A stretch of DNA of 64,000 nucleotides from Arcicella rosea (lineage in GTDB: Bacteria; Bacteroidota; Bacteroidia; Cytophagales; Spirosomataceae), in the NCBI RefSeq assembly GCF_014204325.1, contig NZ_JACHKT010000029.1:1-64000 (forward strand), read 5' to 3'. Under the pieces are notes generated by a model that worked only from the letters and a program-made list of their open reading frames with translations, did no database searches and was not told the origin of the DNA. A program made the position numbers and the translations under genes. Below, in pieces: positions 43,366 through 53,384 of this stretch. Positions within the stretch are counted from its first letter, which is position 1. Each line of letters opens with the position of its first letter.

Positions 43366-46300
43366 ATGAACAGAAAATTACTAATGATTTTTGTGCTGAT
43401 GCTGACTTTAACGCTCAAAATAGCGGCTCAAGACAGAATAATCTCAGGAAAAGTAACCTCCTCTGAGGATGGAGCAGCACTTGCAGGTGTGAGTATTTCA
43501 GTAAAAGGGACATCCAAAGGAACAACCTCTGCAGCCGATGGTTCGTATAAAATTAGCGTTCCAAACAATGCGACATTAACCTTTGGGTTTGTTGGATTTA
43601 TTAAACAAGACATTACAGTTGGAACAAAAACGATCATCAACGTTGCTTTAGTAAATGATATTACAGACATCGAAGAAGTTGTTGTGGTTGGATACGGAAC
43701 AACAAAAAAACAAAATCTTACGGCTTCTCAAGCAAATATTTCAGGAAAAGCTTTAGAAGGAAAAGCTGGGGGTTCAACATTTGACAATCTTTTGCAAGGG
43801 AAAGCGGCTGGTTTACAAATTACTTCGGTGAATGGTCGTCCTTCAGGACAAAACTTTATCCGTATCCGTGGGGAAGGTTCATTAACGGCGGGTTCTCAAC
43901 CACTAGTCGTAATCGACGGTGTGCCAGTTGCCAATAGTGAAGCACAAGGTGGTATCAATGTTTTAAATACGATTAACCCCAATGAAATTGAAGATGTTCA
44001 AGTATTGAAAGATGCTTCTTCAGCGGCAATCTATGGTTCAAGAGGTGCCAATGGCGTAATTCTGGTTACGACAAAACAAGGGAAAAAAGGTTTACCAAAA
44101 ATTACTTATTCTTTCCAAGCTGGATATTCAGAAAAAACACCTGACAATTTCAAAATGATGACTTTTGAAGAAAAGCTTCGTTATGAAAAAGACTTGGGTT
44201 ATACCAACGGTTATTTTCTGGATGATGTAAATACTATGACTGATGCAGAGTACCAAGCAGAGGTAACAAGATTATCTGCTGGTAAAACAGATTGGTTCAA
44301 AACATTACTACAGAAAGGTCAATTAAGAACACATCGTTTGGGAATTAGTGGTGCTAATGATGCTTTTTCATATAACATCGCTTTACAAACTTCTAAAGTA
44401 GGTGGTTTGGTAAATGGTTCTAACTCTGATTTGAACACAGGAAGAATCAACTTGGAATACCGTGCTAGTAAATGGTTAAAAACTGGGAGTAATTTACAGT
44501 TTGCATCAATCCAATCGAATGAACAAAGAGACCGTTATAATGTGCAAAACCCTTTTTATGCCATTTATGCTTATAATCCTTACGAACCAGAATTCAATGA
44601 CGATGGTACCTATAACCTTACCGTTAATGGATTTAGTATCTCGGAGGCAATCGTAAACAATACAGAAAAGCAAACAGTTGTCAATGGATTAGGTAGTTTT
44701 TTCATAGCCTTAACACCTATCAAAGATTTAGATATTCGTTCACAAATCGGCTTAACTTATACGGACTATTACAGAGAATATTATATCAAACCAAACTCAA
44801 TTCTAGATCAGTATGTTGGGGACCCAGCAGCGAGAGGCTCAAAAACAGATAATGGTTCACAAGGCTTTAATTATGTTTTTACTAATACTGCTACTTATTC
44901 TAAATCTTTTGATGATACTCATAATTTCAAAGTATTAGGTGGTATAGAATTTACAAGAGATAGACTAAAAACCTATACATTGTCATCAAAAGGCTTTCCA
45001 TCAGATAAAGTAAGTACTCAAGATAACTCATCAACACCAACGGGTGCATCTACTGGTAAATCAGATTGGGCATTGTATTCATTATTTGGTCGTATCAATT
45101 ATGATTTTAATCAAAAATACTTCCTTGATTTATCCGCTCGCCGTGACGGTTCTTCTCGTTTTGGTTTGAATAATCGTTATGGTTTATTTGGAGCTGTTAG
45201 TGCTGGCTGGCATTTAGATAAGGAATCATTCATTGAAGATTTAACCTTTATCAATTCCTTAAAACTCAGAGCTAGTTATGGTTTAACAGGTAACGACCGT
45301 ATCGGTAATTATACTTCATTAGGTTTATATCGCTACAATAGCTACGGTTTAACTTCTGCGACTTTTCCATCGCAAGTAGAAAACCCTGATTTAACTTGGG
45401 AAAAACTAGCAGCTACTGATATTGGGATTGACTTCTCTGTATTGAATAATCGTCTTTATGGTACGATAGACTGGTATAACAAAAACAATTCATCGTTACT
45501 GTATGACCGCCCTTTATCTTCAACAACTGGTTTTCAATCAAGAACAGAAAACGTGGGAGCAGTACAAAACAGAGGTGTTGAATTTACCCTTGGTTATAAA
45601 ATTCGTGATACAAAAGACTTGAAATGGGATGTGAATGTGAATTATTCTATCAACAACAATAAGGTTACAGCACTAACAGAAGATGGAATTATCCGTCCTG
45701 GAGGTCTTAGCAAACTTCAAATCGGACAACCAATTGATGTTTATTTTATGACTCGTTATGCAGGTGTGAATTCAGCAACGGGTGCTCAACAATTTTATAA
45801 TATCAATGGTGAAATTGTAGAAAATTATAGTCCAAGTGATGCTGTAATTTTAGAAGGGAAATCACGCTTGGCGACTCGTTTTGGTAATTTCCATACAGAT
45901 ATTAGCTATAAAGGTATTTCGTTAGGTGCTGATTTATACTATTCAGGTGGAAATTATATCTTCAACTCTATGTGGAATGACTTAACGTCTGATGGTGAAT
46001 ACATTTATAATAACCAAGCGGCAGATGCTTTGAATTATTGGAAAAAAGCTGGTGATACTGGTGTCCTTCCTGTTCCAACAGGCATTAGTTATACAACAGA
46101 CCGTTATTTACAAAAAGGTGATTTTATCCGTTTGAGAAATGTCACTTTAGGTTATACAATTCCTACAGGTATTACGAAAAAAGCAAAAATTCAATCTGTA
46201 AGAATTTATGCACAAGCTCAAAACTGGTGGTATCACGCATTTGAAGCAAAAGGTGACCCTGAAATTGGTTTCGGACAAGCAGAAAGTACAGGTGGACAAA

Positions 46301-46374
46301 CGCAAGGTTTATTCCGTGGATATAGCTATCCTGTTGCTCGTCAATTGACATTCGGTATTGATTTAACCTTCTAA
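43366..46374 (+). CDS. SusC/RagA TonB-linked outer membrane transporter, no STN domain
   Basis: A 1002-residue outer-membrane transporter. The signal peptide (IFVLMLTLTLKIAAQ) is followed directly by a carboxypeptidase-regulatory-like domain (GKVTSSEDGAALAGVSISVK), then IEEVVVVGYGTTKKQNLTAS and a plug with GSLTAGSQPLVVIDGVPV. The barrel ends GIDLTF. It lacks the N-terminal STN domain and has no sigma/FecR genes nearby, so it is regulated differently from the first SusC. It works with the SusD encoded 28 nt downstream. The substrate is not indicated by neighbours. Confidence 0.95.
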   Translation: MNRKLLMIFVLMLTLTLKIAAQDRIISGKVTSSEDGAALAGVSISVKGTSKGTTSAADGSYKISVPNNATLTFGFVGFIKQDITVGTKTIINVALVNDITDIEEVVVVGYGTTKKQNLTASQANISGKALEGKAGGSTFDNLLQGKAAGLQITSVNGRPSGQNFIRIRGEGSLTAGSQPLVVIDGVPVANSEAQGGINVLNTINPNEIEDVQVLKDASSAAIYGSRGANGVILVTTKQGKKGLPKITYSFQAGYSEKTPDNFKMMTFEEKLRYEKDLGYTNGYFLDDVNTMTDAEYQAEVTRLSAGKTDWFKTLLQKGQLRTHRLGISGANDAFSYNIALQTSKVGGLVNGSNSDLNTGRINLEYRASKWLKTGSNLQFASIQSNEQRDRYNVQNPFYAIYAYNPYEPEFNDDGTYNLTVNGFSISEAIVNNTEKQTVVNGLGSFFIALTPIKDLDIRSQIGLTYTDYYREYYIKPNSILDQYVGDPAARGSKTDNGSQGFNYVFTNTATYSKSFDDTHNFKVLGGIEFTRDRLKTYTLSSKGFPSDKVSTQDNSSTPTGASTGKSDWALYSLFGRINYDFNQKYFLDLSARRDGSSRFGLNNRYGLFGAVSAGWHLDKESFIEDLTFINSLKLRASYGLTGNDRIGNYTSLGLYRYNSYGLTSATFPSQVENPDLTWEKLAATDIGIDFSVLNNRLYGTIDWYNKNNSSLLYDRPLSSTTGFQSRTENVGAVQNRGVEFTLGYKIRDTKDLKWDVNVNYSINNNKVTALTEDGIIRPGGLSKLQIGQPIDVYFMTRYAGVNSATGAQQFYNINGEIVENYSPSDAVILEGKSRLATRFGNFHTDISYKGISLGADLYYSGGNYIFNSMWNDLTSDGEYIYNNQAADALNYWKKAGDTGVLPVPTGISYTTDRYLQKGDFIRLRNVTLGYTIPTGITKKAKIQSVRIYAQAQNWWYHAFEAKGDPEIGFGQAESTGGQTQGLFRGYSYPVARQLTFGIDLTF

Positions 46375-46402
46375 ATTCATCCACAAAATAGACTTTCAAA
46401 AT

Positions 46403-47845
46403 ATGAAAAAATATATTTTAACTCTTGGCATTTTTACTCTGATAGGAGTAACAAGTTGTAGTGATAAAGAACTTGAACTAAGTCCATACAACTCAGTAAC
46501 GGATTCACAAGCATTTGAAACTGAAACAGATTTTGGTAATGCAGCACGAGGAATGTATGCTCGTAATGTTGGTGGATTATCCGGATTATCGGGTGGTTCA
46601 TACTATGCTGGCTCATCAATTAGTCTTCCTGATGTTATGTCTGATAATGCTATCATGAGCCGTACTGGTCGTTTATCAAATCGTTTTTTTCATGAATGGC
46701 GATATAATGGCGACATCGCTTGGGATTTATGGACACAAGCATACTCTTCAATTCGTAGAGCTAATGGTATTCTTGTTAACATCAATAAATTACCTGATGG
46801 AACTGCCAAAAATAACTTCAAAGGTGAAGCCTTAGCAGTAAGAGCTCTCGCTCATTTTGACATGGTTAAATTATACGGAAAAGCTTTTACGCAAGCAAGT
46901 GATGCTGACTTAGGCGTCCCTTTCGTAACAAGTACTGACCCAACAGCCAGACCAGCTCGTGAAACTGTTAAGTCTAATTATGCAAAAATTGAAGCTGATT
47001 TAGTAGAAGCTGCAAGCTTAATCGGTAGTGGAAATGGTATTTATCGTTTCAACAAAGCCGCAGTTTATGGCTTACTTTCACGTTTGTATTTGTATGAAGC
47101 ACAATGGCAAAAAGCAGCTGATGCAGCTACTCAGTCTTTAGCATTAAGTTCAAGCCCAGGTTCTCTTGCTAACTTCTCAAGTATTTGGAAAGATGCAAGT
47201 AATGACGGGGTATTACTGAAATTACAAATTGTTGACAAAGATGGTGTATCGCCTGGCGTTGAATACAGCCAAAGTTCAGCATCGGGAGTACGTTCAGAAT
47301 ATGTTGTTGATTTTGAACTTTTTAGGTTATACAAAGACAATGATGTTCGTAAAACGGCATATATTGGTTCAAGTACTTTCGGTGGTTTCAGATATAACAA
47401 TATCATCAAATATTTTGGACGTGCTACAGGTAATGCAAACGTAGTTGACCCTAAGGTAATCAGAGTTGCAGAAGTATTATTAAATCGTGCAGAGGCATTG
47501 GCTCAATTAAATAAAGATGCTGATGCACTTAGAGATTTGAATACTTTAAGAGCAAGCCGTTACATTGGTTTTGTCGCTGATGATAACCAAGAAGGTGGTA
47601 CTGCATTGAAAACAGAAATTGATTTACAGAGACGTCTTGAATTAGCTTTTGAAGGACATCGTTTCTTTGACATTAAACGTAAAGGATTGTCTATTGCTCG
47701 TTCAAATTGGGGGGACAGATTCGACGGAACAGGAACAACTTATGGTTTCAAAACCTTGACCGCTGGCGATGCTAAATTCCAATTGCCTATTCCAACTAAT
47801 GAGATTCGTACAAATGCAAATGTTACACAAAATCCTGGTTATTAA
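46403..47845 (+). CDS. SusD/RagB lipoprotein, partner of the second SusC
   Basis: A 480-residue surface lipoprotein with lipobox GVTSC. SusD features are GEALAVRALAHFDMVKLYG, a TPR-like core (YGLLSRLYLYEAQWQKAADA), IRVAEVLLNRAEALAQL and RRLELAFEGHRFFDIKRKG near the C-terminus, ending NVTQNPGY. It lies 28 nt after susC and shares its operon. A terminator follows. Confidence 0.95.
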   Translation: MKKYILTLGIFTLIGVTSCSDKELELSPYNSVTDSQAFETETDFGNAARGMYARNVGGLSGLSGGSYYAGSSISLPDVMSDNAIMSRTGRLSNRFFHEWRYNGDIAWDLWTQAYSSIRRANGILVNINKLPDGTAKNNFKGEALAVRALAHFDMVKLYGKAFTQASDADLGVPFVTSTDPTARPARETVKSNYAKIEADLVEAASLIGSGNGIYRFNKAAVYGLLSRLYLYEAQWQKAADAATQSLALSSSPGSLANFSSIWKDASNDGVLLKLQIVDKDGVSPGVEYSQSSASGVRSEYVVDFELFRLYKDNDVRKTAYIGSSTFGGFRYNNIIKYFGRATGNANVVDPKVIRVAEVLLNRAEALAQLNKDADALRDLNTLRASRYIGFVADDNQEGGTALKTEIDLQRRLELAFEGHRFFDIKRKGLSIARSNWGDRFDGTGTTYGFKTLTAGDAKFQLPIPTNEIRTNANVTQNPGY

Positions 47846-47864
47846 TATTTAAAATAAATTTGTT

Positions 47865-47904
47865 AAAAAGGCTTTCTTGATATAAAAAGAAAGCCTTTTT
47901 TTTC
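47865..47904 (+). terminator. Terminator after the second susD
   Basis: AAAAAGGCTTTCTT pairs with AAGAAAGCCTTTTT around a short AT loop and continues into a T-run. Confidence 0.9.
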
Positions 47905-48036
47905 GTTTAAATATTGTTTACTCCTTGATTAACTACCGTTTCTAAATCCTTTATCAATTTCTATCAAAAATAGTTATTATCTTGTGTAGCAAACACTTCA
48001 ATTTCTATTTAATAAGTCTCCTAAAAACATTTGAAT

Positions 48037-50667
48037 ATGAGAAAATTATTACTTTTTACCTTCTTTATAGTGGGAAGCATTCAAGGTTTCTCTCAAAAAA
48101 TCAAAATTGAGTCTATTCCAGGTACTCAAATTGTTGATTATGCCCAAACACCAGAGCAAGCTAAAGAACGTGTTTTGCCAATGGGTTATACTGAGATGAT
48201 GAAAGCTAAATTAGAAGCCGACAAAAAGCTCGCAGCCAATACTCGTCAAGCAGCAAGCCAAACAGCCAACTTTCAAGTATTCTATGAACAAGGCTCAAAC
48301 TTGCCTACAGAAGTAAAAGCCATATTCGAAAGAGCGGCAGCTACTTGGGCAAATGCTTTAAATTCTGATGTGCCTATTAAAATATTGGTGCGATGGAGAA
48401 GTCTTGCTTCGGGTGTTTTAGGTTCGGCGGGTGCTTCTACCTACTTTCGTAATTTTCCTGGGGCGGCAAAAGCTGGAACTTGGTATCCAATTGCTCTTGC
48501 TGAAAAAATGGCGAGAAAAGATTTGAATGGAGAAGACCAAGCTGATATCGTAGCTACTTTCAATTCAGACCGTACCGACTGGTACACTGGCGAATCTACC
48601 CCAACACGATTACAGTATGACCTCTATTCAGTTGTTTTGCATGAATTTGGTCATGGACTCGGCTTTATTGGTACTTTCGGAGCTAATGAAACAGTAGCAG
48701 GTTGGGGAAGTGGAAGTTTTGTAGGTTCAGCAGGTATTTTTGATAATTATATTGTAAACAGTACAGGCGTTTCTTTAATCGACTCTACTTCAATAGAAAA
48801 CTTCTCAGAAGCCCTTCGTAAGGAAGTTGTAGGCGGAAAATTATTTTTAAATAGTCCATCAGCCACAAAAGCTAATGCTAACAAGCAAGCTAAATTGTAT
48901 GCTCCAACAACTTATAGTGCAGGTTCAAGTATTTATCACGTTGACCAAGCTACTTATCGTATCGGTGACCCAAATGCTTTGATGACACCATCCATTTCTG
49001 CGGGAGAATTAACCCGTGACCTCGGACCAATCATTTTAAATTTCTTTGCAGATATGGGTTGGAAAAGTAGCTCTATTACTCATGACCCATTCACTGATAA
49101 TGAAGATACTAATAAAGATTATGTGTTTACCGCTAAAGTATTCGGAGATACTGCTATTAAAGATGGTTCTGTAAAACTTTACATGACTACCTCCAAGTTT
49201 ATTGCAGATGCTAAGGAAGTACCTTTAACTAAAAGTGGCAATCTATATTCTTACACACTTCCAAAATCAGCGGATAGAAGACAAATTAGTTATTATTGGC
49301 AAGGAGAAGATTTGGCAGGAAGAAAATTAGCGACACCAGCCGAAGCTCCATTGAGCACCAAAGGCTTTACTAATTTCTATCAATTTACAATTGGTGCTGA
49401 TACTGTAAAACCTGTTATTGGCTATACCAACAATATTTACTCTATTTACACGACCGATACAGAAGTAAAATTACCACAAGGACAAGCCTTTGATAACATC
49501 GGGATTGATAGTGCTTATGTAGAATATTATATCAATGATGTAAAGCAAGCACCAATTTTATTGACCTACACCACTGAAGATAGAACCATTACTTTTGATG
49601 GCAGTTTTAAATTCACTTCAACACAATTCAAAGGAAATGATGTTGTAAAATATCGTATCGTCGTAAAAGATAAAGCGAAAGCCAGAAATACAAGATTCTC
49701 TCCAGAAACTGGTTTTTACGAATTCAAAGTATTGAAATTATTCCCAGCAGTGAATACCTACAATAATAATTTCGATACTTCGCCTGCTGCTCCTGAAGAT
49801 TTTTATTTGAAAGGTTTTACTTTTTCAAGACCTACCAATTTTACTAGTATAGCTTTAAATTCAGATCATCCTTATAAAAATGGTTCGGAAGAAGTATTTG
49901 AATCTGATGGAAACCTTTTCTCAAACTACATTGCTCAATTGTTAAGACCAATTACTTTGAGAAGTGATACAGCTAAAATCTATTTCGACGAAGTAGTTTT
50001 AGTAGAAACAGGTGCTGCTGGTTCTGTATTTCCAGATAGAGAGTTCTTCGACTACGTTGTTGTAGAAGGCTCTAAAGATGGTGGTAAAACTTGGCAATGG
50101 TTCCAACCAGGTTGGGATTCTAACGACGACCCTGAATGGGCTAAAGCTTGGACGGCATTGAATCTTGATAAAGACCAAAACTCTAAGACAGTCGGCAATC
50201 CTAATCTTTTCAGAAAAAGAGAAATCAATATGCTAAGTTCTGGCGATTTTAGAGCGGGTGATAATGTTCTAGTTCGTTTCAGACTTTTAGCTGACCCATT
50301 AGCTCATGGTTGGGGCTGGACTGTAGATAACTTAAATATTCAAGGGCCATCAGGTAAACCTGTTACGCCAACCAATCCTACCGTTTTGGGTAATGAAATA
50401 AGTAATGATATTGAAGTAGCAATTTCTCCAAATCCATCAACTACTGGCGAATACAAAATAAAAGCTAGTTTTGCCAAAGCTACCAAAAACGTAACAATCA
50501 ATGTAGTAAATATATTTGGATTATCTGTTTTCAACGAGCAACATAACAACTCAGGAAACGAATTCAACCATATTATTAACCTTGGTGGAATATCAAATGG
50601 TACTTATTTATTGAAACTTCAAACTGAAAATGGAGTAATCAATAAAAAGATAATTCTAGCAAAATAA
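48037..50667 (+). CDS. Secreted zinc metalloprotease-like protein with T9SS sorting domain
   Basis: An 876-residue secreted protein. ATG 48037 is preferred over a TTG at 48031. Signal peptide, then a metzincin-like region with SVVLHEFGHGLGFIGTF near residues 198-215. The HExxH pair and Glu are intact, but the third His of HExxHxxGxxH is replaced by Gly, as in some related families where another residue may serve. The middle has bacterial Ig-like or fibronectin-type segments. The C-terminus (IEVAISPNPSTTGEYKIKAS to GTYLLKLQTENGVINKK) is a type A T9SS sorting domain, so it is exported to the cell surface. Substrate unknown. Confidence 0.88.
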   Translation: MRKLLLFTFFIVGSIQGFSQKIKIESIPGTQIVDYAQTPEQAKERVLPMGYTEMMKAKLEADKKLAANTRQAASQTANFQVFYEQGSNLPTEVKAIFERAAATWANALNSDVPIKILVRWRSLASGVLGSAGASTYFRNFPGAAKAGTWYPIALAEKMARKDLNGEDQADIVATFNSDRTDWYTGESTPTRLQYDLYSVVLHEFGHGLGFIGTFGANETVAGWGSGSFVGSAGIFDNYIVNSTGVSLIDSTSIENFSEALRKEVVGGKLFLNSPSATKANANKQAKLYAPTTYSAGSSIYHVDQATYRIGDPNALMTPSISAGELTRDLGPIILNFFADMGWKSSSITHDPFTDNEDTNKDYVFTAKVFGDTAIKDGSVKLYMTTSKFIADAKEVPLTKSGNLYSYTLPKSADRRQISYYWQGEDLAGRKLATPAEAPLSTKGFTNFYQFTIGADTVKPVIGYTNNIYSIYTTDTEVKLPQGQAFDNIGIDSAYVEYYINDVKQAPILLTYTTEDRTITFDGSFKFTSTQFKGNDVVKYRIVVKDKAKARNTRFSPETGFYEFKVLKLFPAVNTYNNNFDTSPAAPEDFYLKGFTFSRPTNFTSIALNSDHPYKNGSEEVFESDGNLFSNYIAQLLRPITLRSDTAKIYFDEVVLVETGAAGSVFPDREFFDYVVVEGSKDGGKTWQWFQPGWDSNDDPEWAKAWTALNLDKDQNSKTVGNPNLFRKREINMLSSGDFRAGDNVLVRFRLLADPLAHGWGWTVDNLNIQGPSGKPVTPTNPTVLGNEISNDIEVAISPNPSTTGEYKIKASFAKATKNVTINVVNIFGLSVFNEQHNNSGNEFNHIINLGGISNGTYLLKLQTENGVINKKIILAK

Positions 50668-50685
50668 TCTTTTTGAACAAATTCA

Positions 50686-50725
50686 AACGAGCCTTTTTGT
50701 GTATTCAATCAGGCTCGTTTTTGTT
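50686..50725 (+). terminator. Terminator after the protease gene
   Basis: AACGAGCCT pairs with AGGCTCGTT around a 16-nt loop, followed by TTTG and T-rich sequence. Confidence 0.8.
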
Positions 50726-50776
50726 GTGACTTATACAATTTTTCACAAAAATGTTATAAGTCGAATCGCAATACCT

Positions 50777-50784
50777 TATCTTTG
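50777..50784 (+). promoter_or_regulatory. -7 element of accD
   Basis: TATCTTTG matches TAnnTTTG exactly, about 97 nt before the accD start; the -33 region (GTTATAAG) is weak. Confidence 0.5.
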
Positions 50785-50881
50785 CGAAGATTTTTCCATT
50801 CCTAAAATGGATAAAGCGACATCACAAACTTGGAACAAAAGGCTTTCAATCTTTAACATTTGAATTTAGCAAACATAAAAT

Positions 50882-51724
50882 ATGTCTTGGTTTACCAGAA
50901 AAGATAAGGGTATTTTAACCCCTACAGAATCAAAACGTGAAGCTCCAGATGGGCTTTGGTATCAGTGTCCATCTTGCAAAAAAGCAATGCACACTCGTGA
51001 ACATCGTTTGTTCGCTTATACATGTTCAAACTGTAATTATCATGAGAAAATTGGCTCACAAGAGTACTTCGAGCTACTTTTTGACCAAACAAAATATACA
51101 GAATTGGATGCCATGCTTTCATCAGGTGATCCTTTGAATTTTGTGGATACAAAACGATATCCAGATCGTATCAAGGCTACTGAAAAGAAAACAGGGTTGA
51201 AAGATGCCGTTAGAACTGCACACGGTAAAGTGAACGATATTGAAATCGTTGTTTCTGCAATGGACTTTTCATTTATTGGTGGTTCGATGGGTTCGGTTGT
51301 AGGTGAAAAAATTGCAAGAGGTATCGACTATGCACTTGCACACAAAATCCCATTCTTGATGATTTCAAAATCCGGTGGTGCAAGGATGATGGAAGCAGGT
51401 TTTTCTTTGATGCAAATGGCAAAAACTTCTGCAAAATTAGCCCTATTAGCTGAGGCAGGAATTCCTTACATTTCTTTATTGACAGACCCAACGACTGGTG
51501 GTGTTACAGCTTCTTATGCCATGCTTGGAGATTTCAACATCTCTGAACCCGGTGCTTTGATTGGTTTCGCTGGTCCAAGAGTAATTCGTGAAACCATTGG
51601 TAAAGATTTACCAAAAGGTTTCCAAAGTGCAGAATTTGTTTTAGAACACGGTTTCCTTGATTTTATCGTAGATAGAAAAGATTTAAAAGATAAGCTTTCT
51701 TCTTTATTGGGAATGTTAGCGTAA
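50882..51724 (+). CDS. accD: Acetyl-CoA carboxylase carboxyltransferase subunit beta
   Basis: A 280-residue cytosolic subunit that transfers the carboxyl group to acetyl-CoA to give malonyl-CoA, the first step of fatty acid synthesis. A four-Cys zinc finger is visible at Cys29, Cys32, Cys48 and Cys51. The crotonase-like core has [41 protein letters not shown] and [16 protein letters not shown]. Length is normal. The alpha subunit gene is not in this window. Confidence 0.97.
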   Translation: MSWFTRKDKGILTPTESKREAPDGLWYQCPSCKKAMHTREHRLFAYTCSNCNYHEKIGSQEYFELLFDQTKYTELDAMLSSGDPLNFVDTKRYPDRIKATEKKTGLKDAVRTAHGKVNDIEIVVSAMDFSFIGGSMGSVVGEKIARGIDYALAHKIPFLMISKSGGARMMEAGFSLMQMAKTSAKLALLAEAGIPYISLLTDPTTGGVTASYAMLGDFNISEPGALIGFAGPRVIRETIGKDLPKGFQSAEFVLEHGFLDFIVDRKDLKDKLSSLLGMLA

Positions 51725-51764
51725 TAGCTTTAAGCCTTGAGTGGTGAGCTTTTAAATTACAAAA

Positions 51765-51791
51765 GGGTTGTTGATTTTGAATCAGCAACCC
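51765..51791 (+). terminator. accD terminator
   Basis: GGGTTGTTGATT pairs with AATCAGCAACCC (one G-T) around TTG, followed by a T-rich run. Confidence 0.75.
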
Positions 51792-51832
51792 ATTTGTATT
51801 TTTAAAGCTAAATTATTTTTAATAATCAAATT

Positions 51833-51858
51833 ATGTACGGCGAATATTCGTACATTTG
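51833..51858 (+). promoter_or_regulatory. Dyad overlapping a -7 element upstream of the toxin-antitoxin pair
   Basis: ATGTACG (51833-51839) and CGTACAT (51849-51855) are exact inverted arms, with a perfect CGAATATTCG palindrome between them, and TACATTTG (51851-51858) matches the -7 consensus. The antitoxin start is about 190 nt downstream. It may be the operator bound by the antitoxin. The rest of the 323-nt gap is AT-rich with no gene recognised. Confidence 0.45.
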
Positions 51859-52047
51859 CATTGCTAATTCGAAAGTCTATTCTGAAATATTTTCAGTTTG
51901 TCATACGTCTGTCGCACAATATTGGCTAATAAAAGAAATAACTCAATCAACTTCAAACAAAAAAATATGATTAAAAAAAATTAGAAACGATAGAAAAATA
52001 AAAACTTAAACAAAAAACAAGAATTAAAGATTTAAAGATTTAAAAAA

Positions 52048-52353
52048 ATGGGAACAATAATTAACGATAGAATTGATGTTCGGATTAGCAAAGAACAAAA
52101 AGAGTTCGTTAAATACGCTTCTGAAATTAGTGGATTTAAAAATTTGTCTGAGTTTATAATTTATTGTATCAATAAACAAGCAAATGAGATAATATTAGAA
52201 AACAACTTAATTCTAAAGTCGCTTGAAGATAAAAGAGTTTTTGTTGATGCGATATTAAATCCACCACAACCTAATAGCAAATTGAAAAGAGCTCAATTAA
52301 ACTACAAAAAATTTATAGAACAAAATGCAAGCTCAGATTCAGAAATTAGCTAA
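52048..52353 (+). CDS. DUF1778-type antitoxin
   Basis: A 101-residue antitoxin of the DUF1778/TacA family. The N-terminal ribbon-helix-helix is visible in DRIDVRISKEQKEFVKYASE followed by KNLSEFIIYCINKQANEI. The C-terminal half (FVDAILNPPQPNSKLKRAQLNYKKF) is the toxin-binding arm. It overlaps the GNAT gene by 29 nt. Such proteins bind an operator upstream of their own operon and neutralise the toxin; that role is inferred from family and arrangement. Confidence 0.92.
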   Translation: MGTIINDRIDVRISKEQKEFVKYASEISGFKNLSEFIIYCINKQANEIILENNLILKSLEDKRVFVDAILNPPQPNSKLKRAQLNYKKFIEQNASSDSEIS

Positions 52354-52834
52354 TCTACATAAAAAAGACACATTTAGCTGTGGTCAACCACTGTTAGATA
52401 ATTATATAAGTAAACAAGCAAACCAAGATGTAAAAAGGAAACTATCGGTGTGCTATGTTTTAGTGGATGATGAACAGACAGTAAAAGGCTATTATACATT
52501 ATCTGCCAATGCAATCAAAAAAGACTCTTTGCCAGAAGAATTGAGCAAAAAACTACCCAAAAGCTATGAAGATTTACCTGTTATATTACTGGGTAGGTTA
52601 GCCATTGATAAGTCATTTCAAGGAAAAGGCTTTGGCGAAATTTTACTCTTAGATGCTCTCAATGAATGTTATCAATTATCTAATCAATTAGGAACAATTG
52701 CAGTGGTAGTAGATGCCATTGATACAAAAGCTCAAGCATTTTATGAATCTTACGGTTTTATTTTGCTACCAAGTTCTGGGAAAATGTTTCTTCCAATGAA
52801 AACAATTGAGGATTTGATTTTTAATGAGCATTAA
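52325..52834 (+). CDS. GNAT-family acetyltransferase toxin
   Basis: A 169-residue GCN5-related acetyltransferase of the TacT/AtaT type. The acetyl-CoA-binding motif is RLAIDKSFQGKGFGEILL (Q/RxxGxG/A). FSCGQPLLDNYISKQANQDV at the start is typical of this toxin group, and the catalytic Tyr region is ALAFYESYGFILLP-like near the end (AQAFYESYGFILLP). Members of the group acetylate aminoacyl-tRNA and stop translation. It follows its DUF1778 antitoxin with a 29-nt overlap. Activity in this organism is inferred. Confidence 0.92.
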   Translation: MQAQIQKLANLHKKDTFSCGQPLLDNYISKQANQDVKRKLSVCYVLVDDEQTVKGYYTLSANAIKKDSLPEELSKKLPKSYEDLPVILLGRLAIDKSFQGKGFGEILLLDALNECYQLSNQLGTIAVVVDAIDTKAQAFYESYGFILLPSSGKMFLPMKTIEDLIFNEH

Positions 52835-52855
52835 AATTATTTTTCCATAAAAACC

Positions 52856-52881
52856 CATTCCATGAACTTGACACATGGAAT
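52856..52881 (-). terminator. Terminator of the HMA-protein gene
   Basis: CATTCCATG pairs with CATGGAATG around an 8-nt loop; on the minus strand GGTTTTTATGG follows, a modest T-tract. It lies just past the stop of the HMA gene at 52901. Confidence 0.65.
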
Positions 52882-52900
52882 GAGTAATAACGGTAATCGC

Positions 52901-53248
52901 TTAGTGAGCTGAACCACCTTTTTTACAGCAAGAAGGTAATTTGTCATAACCTTTTGCATCAGCTGCTACTTCTTCTGCATCGTAACCTACTTCTGAAATC
53001 GCTTTCTTGATTTTGTCCACAGATGTTTTCTTTGGATTGAATGTTACTGTCACGACTTTGTCTTTACTTTCTACATTCAAATTAGATTCTGATACTCCTT
53101 TAGTAAAAGCTAATTTTTTCTCAATGCGTTCTTTGCACATTTCACAAATGGCAGAAGTTTTGATTTTTACAGTTTCTGTCTTAGGTGTTTCTGCAAAAGT
53201 GAACACTGAAACCAATAAAAGGACGAATACTAAAATGTTCTTTTTCAT
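52901..53248 (-). CDS. Exported heavy-metal-associated (HMA) domain protein
   Basis: A 115-residue protein with a signal peptide (ILVFVLLLVSVFTFAE) and an HMA fold: KIKTSAICEMCKERIEKKL with metal ligands Cys35 and Cys38, then VVTVTFNPKKTSVDKIKKAI. A C-terminal CCKKGGSAH tail adds two cysteines and a His. It probably binds copper or a similar soft metal in the periplasm. It lies downstream of the HMA-AraC regulator, separated from it by a repeat array. Confidence 0.92.
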   Translation of the reverse strand: MKKNILVFVLLLVSVFTFAETPKTETVKIKTSAICEMCKERIEKKLAFTKGVSESNLNVESKDKVVTVTFNPKKTSVDKIKKAISEVGYDAEEVAADAKGYDKLPSCCKKGGSAH

Positions 53249-53321
53249 GTTGTTGTTTGTTTAATTGTTTATTATGTTTTTTAAAATTTGTTTCTGTTTT
53301 ATCTGATGAGTTTTTATTCCC

Positions 53322-53354
53322 AGCTTTGTCAACTTTTTGAAAGTTGACAAAGCT
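53322..53354. repeat. Left flanking hairpin of the 21-bp array
   Basis: AGCTTTGTCAACTTT (53322-53336) and its exact complement (53340-53354) form a 15-bp stem with a 3-nt loop. Its core TTGTCAACTTT recurs in the right flanking hairpin. Confidence 0.9.
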
Positions 53355-53384
53355 CAAACTCAAGTATTTAAGCTACCGCTTTTA

